A stretch of 64,000 nucleotides of DNA from Galeruca laticollis (taxonomy: Eukaryota > Arthropoda > Insecta > Coleoptera > Chrysomelidae): assembly GCA_963921935.1 (NCBI GenBank), contig OY998175.1:224766517-224830516 (forward strand), given 5' to 3'. Made by a program: the position numbers and the translations under genes. The notes beneath the pieces were generated by a model, which saw only the letters and a list, made by a program, of their open reading frames with translations, was not told the DNA's origin and ran no database searches. How positions within the stretch are numbered: the first letter of the stretch is position 1; the number at the start of each line of letters is the position of its first letter. Below, in pieces: positions 57,269 through 64,000 of this stretch.

Positions 57269-57371
57269 CCTCGATGCCCAGCCAAGTTTTATAAAAGTCG
57301 CTCCTCGATGCCCAGCCAAGCATGTTAGAAGTTCACCCTCGATGCCCAGCCAAGTTTCGTAAAAGTCCGTC
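57269..57371. repeat. 34-bp minisatellite, three units
   Basis: Three consecutive 34-bp units each begin CCTCGATGCCCAGCCAAG, starting at 57,269, 57,303 and 57,337. The core is the reverse complement of the GGCTGGGCATCGAG array near 36.5 kb, and in both loci a foldback element adjoins. Confidence 0.92.
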
Positions 57372-57850
57372 CTAAGTAGTATTCATTTTTATTAAAAATT
57401 TATGTAGAATTACCGGAATTGCATGAAATAGCGTATACACCTCTCGACTAAAGTGACAGTAATCCCTTAGGTAGATTACTTCCCTCAGGAATCAAATACT
57501 TTAGTCGCTTGGTGATTAATATACTATTGTTTACTAATATGAGATACATTCAGATAGCTAAAAGATGCGGATTGAATGAAACGGAACCAATTATCATATA
57601 ATTCCAAATAACTCTTAGTATTAAATGCAATCTCATATCTAATAAATGTTATCTACCATTTATATATAGAATAAAATTCAACGTCGAGGCTGGTCCTAGT
57701 AACAGTACCGTTACCAGCTTTTGTAAGCAGCTCTTACATATTCCAAGCTCAAAGTGGAATAAACAAAGAGTTTAAAGTGAAAACAGTATAATATTGTGCA
57801 GTTTATAGGCAGTTCTAAATATACCTGCAAGTCAATAAATTCCATCTAGT
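57372..57850. other. Spacer with no recognisable gene
   Basis: AT-rich, short frames only, up to the target duplication of the Penelope composite. Confidence 0.35.
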
Positions 57851-57862
57851 AATATAAGAGAT

Positions 57863-58747
57863 GAAATTGACTGTCTCGACCCTTACTTCGTGGAATATGC
57901 TCATATTAGTGTTTTTAAATGAAACTCAAGGTCTCTAGTTAATTCCACAATATAATACAAGTTATTGAAAATTCTAAAAAATTGACAATTGTTTCGATAA
58001 ATCAATATCATCGTCAGAATGACAGAAGTTACATTTCATTTTATGCCTACCTGATGTTTTGCGTAGTGGGATTTATCTGGTTGTTTTAATCTGTATGCTC
58101 GTAAGTGCTCACTGTATCGTATTTCAAAATTCCTAAGGGTCTGACCCAAATAGACAGCATTACATTCTGGACATTTGAGTTTATATATACCTGACTTCTT
58201 TAATAGTGGTATTTTTGTTTTTACATTTAACAATTTTGTACTAACGTTACTTTCTGTTTTAAAAGAAATTGTTGTATTCGTTGCCGAAGATATTATCTTT
58301 GAAATATTATTAGAAATATTTCCTGCATATGTGATGGTTTCATAAGTTTTAATTTTATCAGGATATATTAGTTGTAATGCCACTTTTTCCTCTTTTTTAC
58401 TAATTAGCTTATTTATCATATCTAATGGATAACCGTTAGATGTTGCTATTTGTCTAATTGTATTAATCTCTCTATCAAAATTACATTTGTTCATAGGAAC
58501 TGAAAAAGCTCTATGTATCATTGAATTGTATGCTGCTAGTCTGTGTGACACAGGGTGGTTAGAATTGAATGGAATTGTTACATCAGTTTGTGTTGGTTTT
58601 CGGTAAATTGAATAATCAAGTACATTATTAACTCTTTGAATTTTCAAATCAAGAAAATTGATTAAGCTATTTTCTTCAATTTCTAATGTAAATTTAATTT
58701 TCGGGTGTAAATTATTGATGTGGTTGAAAAATACATCTACTTGTCGT
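57863..58747 (-). pseudogene. Inverted, 5'-truncated Penelope copy: RT end and GIY-YIG
   Basis: The minus-strand frame 58,036-58,779 begins in terminal-repeat sequence (ARPRSNLT) and joins coding at CERQVDVFFNH. It continues with KIKFTLEIEEN, IYRKPTQTDVTIPFNSNHP, AYNSMIHRAFSVPMNKCNF and the endonuclease KSGIYKLKCPECNAVYLGQT...YSEHLRAYRL. It ends abruptly at KSHYAKHQ, where a deletion with AACAT microhomology joins it to the terminal repeat at about 58,036. Compared with the plus copy it lacks RT motifs before the palm end, three codons (KQA), and the last 60 codons plus 3' UTR. It cannot code for an active enzyme. Confidence 0.9.
57972..58027 (-). ncRNA. Hammerhead-like ribozyme motif, inverted terminal repeat
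   Basis: This is the reverse-complement copy of the same 56-nt motif, in the inverted terminal repeat at the left end of the composite. All core nucleotides are preserved, and it reads on the strand of the truncated inverted RT piece. Confidence 0.62.
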
Positions 58748-58988
58748 TCACAAGTTAGGTTACTTCTTGGTCTAGCCAAAAATAACTACTAAACATCAGG
58801 TAGGCATAAAATGAAATGTAACTTCTGTCATTCTGACGATGATATTGATTTATCGAAACAATTGTCAATTTTTTAGAATTTTCAATAACTTGTATTATAT
58901 TGTGGAATTAAGTAGAGACCTTGAGTTTCATTTAAAAACACTAATATGAGCATATTTCACGAAGTAAGGGTCGAGACAGTCAATTTCA
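58748..58988 (+). repeat. Penelope terminal repeat (left, plus strand)
   Basis: It begins TCACAAGTTAGGTTACTTCT and runs through the hammerhead-like core, CCTTGAGTTTCATTTAAAAA and GAGCATATTTCACGAAG to GAGACAGTCAATTTCAT. Its first 200 bp recur at 62,819-63,018. The inner 58,948-58,988 part (after AATAT) is missing from the right copy but present in the mini-inserts and, inverted, at 57,863-57,905. Confidence 0.92.
58823..58878 (+). ncRNA. Hammerhead-like ribozyme motif, left terminal repeat
   Basis: The core halves CTGACGA (58,833-58,839, fits CUGANGA) and GAAA (58,855-58,858) flank a 4-bp stem II (GATA/TATC, 6-nt loop). GAAAC-AATT-GTC gives a minimal two-base-pair stem III, with predicted cleavage after the C at 58,866. 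Stem I pairs ATT with AAT and, beyond an internal loop, TTCT (58,823) with AGAA (58,875-58,878). This is the type-I, short-stem-III form known from Penelope-like elements. One unpaired U (58,840) before stem II is non-canonical, so activity is uncertain. Confidence 0.65.
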
Positions 58989-60192
58989 TTAAAAAATCTT
59001 CGAGAGAAGATGTTACAGGTCGCAGATCTCTTCCACTCATATTCAACAAACTTCCTTTTTTTCATTTAAGTATTTGTAAATATTTAATATTTATTGGGGT
59101 TCACTTGTACGCTGTTTATAAAGTGGAAACATAAAAGATTCATTTATCACCTCAATACATATTGAAACTTAAACTATTAAACATACATCAGTAAGTGGAT
59201 TGAATTATATCGAACAACTTTTCCGCCTTAAACGGTACGGCTATGTTTATATTGGTACTATCACTCTGGCCTCCTTATTAAAAATGTTCGTGAAAGATCC
59301 AGTCAACCTTCCTGACCTTGATTTTATTTGTCCGAATGGTCAAGTCATTTTCTTCGTTTATAAACGATTGGAACAGGTTTTTTGTGTGAGATTCCTCGAG
59401 AATGGGTTTTTTGGTTATGAACTCGAAATCCAGATAGTAATACTATAGGTATTTATTTCGTTGTTTTACGGCTCTGCGGTCTTCGAGTAACTATAAAACG
59501 GATCAGTGATAATCTGGTGTAAGATTACATGATGGTTCATGGACGTAATCACTGATTTGTCAAACCCCACATGTGGTCACCCATCATCTAAGGTAAGTCT
59601 TTGATCAAGTAATTATCTCCCCCCCCCCTCAAGAATGTTCCAATCGCACTTATAAATCATAATTTCTTTTCAGACCTTCTATTCCCATTTTATATTATGT
59701 TATTGGCTTGCTGATATTGGCATAATTCGCTGTATCACCACCACCACCACCACAAAATCAAGTAAGATCAGTCCAGTTAATTATATCGTTGAGAACTACC
59801 ATTTGGGAACGATTAGTGTCAATTGATAGGGAATCGTACCTGGTGTATAGAGATCCGGATATATTTGTTAAATTTAATTTTGTTCATAAAATCAACGTTT
59901 ATACGTACAATTAAACACCTGTCATCCGTGAAGTATACTTCGGCGGAATATCTGTTTTAATAGCTTTATAAATTCATTCACTCTTTTTTTTATCAGTTTT
60001 ATTGTCTGACAAATTAGTATCATACGGTAAATTATTAAATATAGTTCCTCCTATACCGATTAATAATTGAATTTTTATTTTTTTTTGTAACTTGGAACTA
60101 TTAGTCCGGTACATTAGTACAATAAGAGGTGGTCTTGACCCACCCACTCTCCGCAGTCGAGTAGCCCGGAGCACAAATTTGACTATACCGTA
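58989..60192 (+). other. 5' region of the Penelope element, no ORF recognised
   Basis: This lies between the left terminal repeat and the coding region. It contains a C-run (59,621-59,632), a (CAC)n-like stretch (about 59,735-59,752) and no domain I can name. It may be leader sequence or include an unrecognised insertion. Confidence 0.4.
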
Positions 60193-62642
60193 TTGAAACC
60201 ACTTCTTCCTGAAACCCTCTCTGGTCAACATAGAGAGGGAGGTAGCAAAGATTTGACCCGACTGTACCAGAAGTTACTACAAAAACGTTACAAAGCATCA
60301 CAAAACATTTGGTTTAACCAAGAATGCCTCAGAAAAAAGGTAATACCAAATTATGTGAATATAAAATGTCACACTAAAACACCACAAGCACAAAAAGCTA
60401 TAAAATGTGCTCAACGAGTTTGGATAAAATCTGAATGTAAGAAATGGTTCAAAGTTAGAGAGTCCTTAGACAACTACATAAAAGTTGTACATTCAGAACT
60501 CACATTCCAATTACATCCAGTAGAATTTGACTGTTTGGATGACAAAATTAGAGAAAATGTCAGCACGATGAAGCATATGAAATTTAAGAAACAAGAAAAG
60601 AAGCTACAGAATCTTGAACACACACAACAAAAAATGCAATACTCAAAACATCATGAAACTGTAAGTACCTACATACCAACACACTTTGCACCACGATTTG
60701 AAAACCTTTCAGACACTAATTTGACAAATAGTAAAATAGAATTTTCAATTAAAAGTTTAAAGTACAGCATACCACCTAAATTTACGAATAATATTAAACA
60801 AATTATAGCTACAGAGTCAGAAATAGCTTTAAAATCTAATTCAAATAATTTTCTTTATGAGAAATGAAAAATTGCCAATTTAATCAAAAATATTGAACCT
60901 TCAAAAGTTAAACGTCAAACAAAAAATGACATTTCAGTTTTAAACGCAATAAAAAAGAAGATAGAGATTAATAACCTAACAGTTACAAAATCTGATAAGG
61001 GGAACGCTACTGTCATTTTGACAACTGAAAATTACAATTCCAAAGTATATAACTTTATAGAAACCAGCGATATAAAAGTTATTAAAGCAGACCCAACAAA
61101 GAAGTTTTCTAATAATGTAAGGGATATTGTTAATAATTCAAATTATCTTTTAAATGATTACGAAAAGAGGTCTATCATACATAAGAATCCTCATTGTCCA
61201 CAATTATATGGAACAGTTAAATAACATAAAATAACGAAACCAATTAAACCTGTAGTCTCTTATGTTAATGCTCCTAATTATATATTGGCAAAGAAGCTCA
61301 ACAATATACTCAATACTTACGGATATGAATCTCAGTACTCAATTAGAAATTCAATAGAACTAATCAAAAAGTTGAAAGCAATCCACTTACAAGATAACTA
61401 TAAACTCATATCGTTCGATGTAACTAACATGTTTACTAGAATTCCTCCTAAAGAATGTCTGATACTTGTAAAAAAATAACTAGAAGATAAAAATAGTAAT
61501 CCGGGAATAATATCAGATATACTTAATTTATTTGATGTATGCATTAATCAGAATTATTTCACTTTTTACAATAAGATATATATATTCAAAATGAAGGTTT
61601 ACCAATGGGAAGCCCTATATCACCTATTTTAAAAAACATTTTTATGGACAATTTTGAAAGAAATATCTTTGAAAGTAATATTTCGAAAAATATTTTATTT
61701 TGGTATAGATATGTAGATGACATATTAGCTTGTTTTATGGGTAGTGAACGACAATTAGATGTATTTTTCAACCACATCTATAATTTATACCCGAAAATTA
61801 AATTTACATTAGAAATTGAAGAAAATAGCTCAATCAATTTTCTTGATTTAAAAATTCAAAGAGTTAATAATGTACTTGATTATTCAATTTACCGAAAACC
61901 AACACAAACTGATGTAACAATTCCATTCAATTCTAACCACCCTGTGTCACACAGACTAGCAGCATATAATTCAATGATACATAGAGCTTTTTCAGTTCCT
62001 ATGAACAAATGTAATTTTGATAGAGAGATTAATACAATTAGACAAATAGCAACATCTAACGGTTATCCATTAGATATGATAAATAAGCTAATTAGTAAAA
62101 AAGAGGAAAAAGTGGCATTACAACTAATATATCCTAAACAAGCTGATAAAATTAAAACTTATAAAACCATCACATATGCAGGAAATATTTCTAATAATAT
62201 TTCAAAGATAATATCTTCAGCAACGAATACAACAATTTCTTTTAAAACAGAAAGTAACGTTAGTACAAAATTGTTAAATGTAAAAACAAAAATACCACTA
62301 TTAAAGAAGTCAGGTATATATAAACTCAAATGTCCAGAATGTAATGCTATCTATTTGGGTCAGACCCTTAGGAATTTTGAAATACGATACAGTGAGCACT
62401 TACGAGCATACAGATTAAAACAACCAGATAAATCCCACTACGAAAAACATGTACTTGACACCAATCATTCATTGACACCTAACACAGAACTAGAAGTACT
62501 GCATATTTGTGAAAAGAAACAAGAACTGGATTTCCTTGATGAACTGGAAATTAGAAGACATTTAAGAAACCCACAATATGGAGTTGTCAATGAACAGTCA
62601 AATCTAGGGAATTCTCCACTAATAAACTGTCTTCTTAAGTGA
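60193..62642 (+). pseudogene. Penelope-like RT with GIY-YIG endonuclease, near complete
   Basis: The polyprotein reads as a basic N-terminal region (60,193-60,866), then TVTKSDKGNATVIL (the DKG motif of Penelope elements, about 60,985-61,020), LYGTVK and KPVVSYVNAPNYILAK. RT motif A is SFDVTNMFTRIPP (61,415-61,450) and motif B is LPMGSPISPILKNIFM (about 61,595-61,645). Motif C is FWYRYVDDILACF (61,698-61,738). The endonuclease follows: KSGIYKLKCPECNAIYLGQT, RYSEHLRAYRL, ELEIRRHLRNPQYGVVNEQ, and a TGA stop at 62,640. RT copies element RNA at chromosome ends or nicks, and GIY-YIG makes the nick. Lesions are stops at 60,865, 61,222 and 61,477, and a frameshift at about 61,590. The 61,605-62,642 frame is intact. 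Confidence 0.93.
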
Positions 62643-62818
62643 TAATTGTATAGATCAGCAGATATAGTTTTCCTGGTTTTCTATATCATTGCACAGTTAT
62701 ACTGATCTTAATTGGATTAATGATATCCAGGATGTCACCATAGGGCTAATAATATCTAAGCTTCAATATTTGTAATATCACATCTTCTTCTTTTTTCTAT
62801 AAACATATATTAAGCCAA

Positions 62819-63013
62819 TCACAAGTTAGGTTACTTCTTGGTCTAGCCAAAAATAACTACTAAACATCATGTAGGCATAAAATGAAATGTAACTTCTGTC
62901 ATTCTGACGATGATATTGATTTATCGAAACAATTGTCAATTTTTTAGAATTTTCAATAACTTGTATTATATTGTGGAATTAACTAGATACCTTGAGTTTC
63001 ATTTAAAAACACT
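62819..63013 (+). repeat. Penelope terminal repeat (right, plus strand, ends at CACT)
   Basis: Same as 58,748 onward with three substitutions. It ends at AAAAACACT, directly before the target duplication. The mini-inserts end (in reverse, AGTGTTTTT) at the same place, so this appears to be a defined terminus, not a random truncation. Confidence 0.9.
62894..62949 (+). ncRNA. Hammerhead-like ribozyme motif, right terminal repeat
   Basis: Sequence identical to the left copy: CTGACGA at 62,904-62,910, stem II GATA/TATC, GAAAC-AATT-GTC with predicted cleavage after 62,936, and stem I closing TTCT/AGAA. Paired copies in tandem terminal repeats would cut a precursor RNA into unit-length element RNA, if active. 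The same extra unpaired U is present. Confidence 0.65.
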
Positions 63014-63025
63014 AATATAAGAGAT

Positions 63026-63260
63026 ATTTGGTTTTAGAAATATCGATATATAAATAAGTCGCAGTTGGTTGTTTATAATACCAGTTTTTATTGTTCTCTT
63101 CATATCGGTCAGGTTTCGCCTGACCACATTAGGACAGGACTGTAGTTGGAAACTTTCTGCGAGTATCAATATAAATCATTTTAATCATGACAGAAAATTT
63201 GGCGGAACCACCTGTTCACAGGGGTCATTCTTCGAACCAACCTCAACTGACAAGTTTAGG
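63026..63260. other. Spacer between Penelope element and LINE
   Basis: No motif recognised. GTATCAATATAAATCATTTTAA and similar AT-rich sequence, probably the 5' leader of the LINE that follows. Confidence 0.35.
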
Positions 63261-63299
63261 GAGTGCTTCTGACCACAGAAGTCCCTTTCTTACCCAATA

Positions 63300-64000
63300 A
63301 CAAATAAGCTCTTCTCGATCTCTTTCATATGTTGCAGCTAACTCACTCTTTCCCTCTAAAGATCAAGGTATCCTTTTTCCTTCTATTGATGGAGTTAAAT
63401 TAGAGTAGTACATTTTTGCCGTAGGAGCTAAAATTCTTCCTAAAAACATCACTTTTTCTTCAAGAATTTCAAACAATAGAGTATGTATTTACCTATCAAA
63501 CAAGTCAGTGGTTAATCACTTTATGGCAACATATTCTAGCAACACAATCAACAATCAAGACATCCAAGCAAGACGACTCATTACACCAGCAAGCAGAATT
63601 ACGTTGTCCAACGTCTGCCCTAGTATACCACATAGGACTTTAGAGATTGAATTGAAGAAGTTGGGTTTAAACCTTGTATCACCAGTAACTTTCATAAAAA
63701 TAGGAGTTTCCAACCCAGAATACGGACATATTTTTAGTTTTCGGCGCCAGGTATTCACGTCTCTATCTCCTGAAAGTAACATTCCTGAATCATTCAAATT
63801 AACCTATGAAAATACTCTATAGCGAATTTTCGTATCCGTTGATGGTCTGACCTGCTTCAAGTGCAAACAGCCAGGTCATATTTCTGTCAACTGTTGTAAT
63901 GCACCCACCGCTCCCAACACTTCCGATAATAACACAGAAAGTCCACATAAACCCTCTGATAAGTCAAGTAGTTCAAAGAAAACTCCCAATACAAATGATC
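63300..64000 (+). pseudogene. LINE ORF1 (zinc-knuckle gag-like), 3' part off the window
   Basis: The frame reads SLSYVAANSLFPSKDQGILF, then a TAG at about 63,405, then YIFAVGAKILPKNITFSSRI, SVVNHFMATYSS, SRITLSNVCPSIPHRTLEI and YGHIFSFRRQVF. After a TAG at 63,820 comes RIFVSVDGLTCFKCKQPGHI SVNC. That last part (about 63,835-63,895) is a CCHC knuckle (CX2CX4HX4C). Proteins of this layout are ORF1 of Jockey/CR1-type LINEs and bind the element RNA. Just two stops interrupt an otherwise continuous frame, so the copy is relatively young. It continues past 64,000. Confidence 0.75.

Larger units (their letters stand above)
57851..63025 (+). mobile_element. Composite Penelope-like element with 12-bp TSD
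   Basis: The element spans 57,863-63,013 between direct copies of AATATAAGAGAT (57,851-57,862 and 63,014-63,025). From left to right it holds an inverted terminal-repeat copy, an inverted 5'-truncated RT/endonuclease piece, a full terminal repeat on the plus strand (58,748-58,988), a 5' region, the plus-strand coding region (60,193-62,642), and a second terminal repeat (62,819-63,013). This tandem-plus-inverted layout is the one known for Penelope elements. The two plus-strand terminal repeats differ at 3 of 200 positions, so the insertion is not old. The coding region has stops, so the copy is non-autonomous. Confidence 0.9.

Noticed and set aside
1..64000. CRISPR array, tRNA or rRNA genes
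   Set aside because: No regularly spaced identical repeats with unique spacers and no recognisable tRNA or rRNA sequence on either strand by eye; a tRNAscan-SE/Infernal run would settle it.

Overview
The window looks like repeat-rich, AT-rich nuclear DNA from an arthropod, most likely an insect. The reasons are the mix of mobile elements (BEL/Pao, Ty3/gypsy, Ty1/copia, several LINE clades with arthropod-type ORF1 proteins, Penelope-like elements, piggyBac, hAT/ZBED and Tc1/mariner) and a USP2-like deubiquitinase sequence as the only host-derived coding sequence. Beetle-like is a guess from composition and element mix, not a proof. I see no intact host gene, no rRNA or tRNA gene, and no bacterial-type operon or CRISPR array. 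Every long coding stretch carries stops or frameshifts, so the window is a layered set of dead or dying transposons.

Layout. 1-2.45 kb: LINE on the minus strand (ORF1, endonuclease, linker; its RT lies off the left edge), split by a small palindromic Penelope-derived insert. 2.87-7.42 kb: a minus-strand Ty1/copia relic broken by another palindromic Penelope insert and by a Jockey-like LINE. 9.0-13.1 kb: rearranged Ty3/gypsy pieces. 13.2-15.8 kb: Penelope 3' end and BEL/Pao integrase relic. 16.5-21.4 kb: a dead USP2-like retrocopy abutting, in the same orientation, a LINE whose RT has a YLDDG active site. 21.6-24.3 kb: R1/I-type LINE with RNase H. 24.5-29.8 kb: Tc1/mariner scrap, Jockey LINE, Penelope fragment, LINE 3' end. 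29.8-31.7 kb: LTR-like repeat with CGAG target duplication. 32.8-35.8 kb: piggyBac with a palindromic Penelope insert, then a Penelope fragment. 36.3-39.9 kb: foldback repeat and a 3.3-kb DNA transposon. 41.5-52.0 kb: LINE split inside its endonuclease by a second copy of the LTR-like repeat, itself split by a 5.4-kb DNA transposon. 54.2-56.9 kb: hAT/ZBED element. 57.0-57.4 kb: foldback plus minisatellite. 57.86-63.01 kb: a nearly complete composite Penelope-like element. 63.3-64.0 kb: start of another LINE.

The most interesting layer is the Penelope-like family. One composite element has tandem terminal repeats, an inverted truncated copy and a 12-bp target duplication. At least three tiny palindromic derivatives (136, 239 and 229 bp) have their own 12-14-bp target duplications. 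The terminal repeats carry a hammerhead-ribozyme-like core, and in two of the three miniatures the palindrome folds inside the ribozyme stem-II region.

The second interesting layer is a pair of cut-and-paste elements (36,602-39,875 and 43,285-48,725). They share a transposase with a D...D...E-like pattern and make 4-bp duplications, but have unrelated inverted termini. The target duplication of the second is confirmed by an empty-site copy of the host repeat elsewhere in the window.
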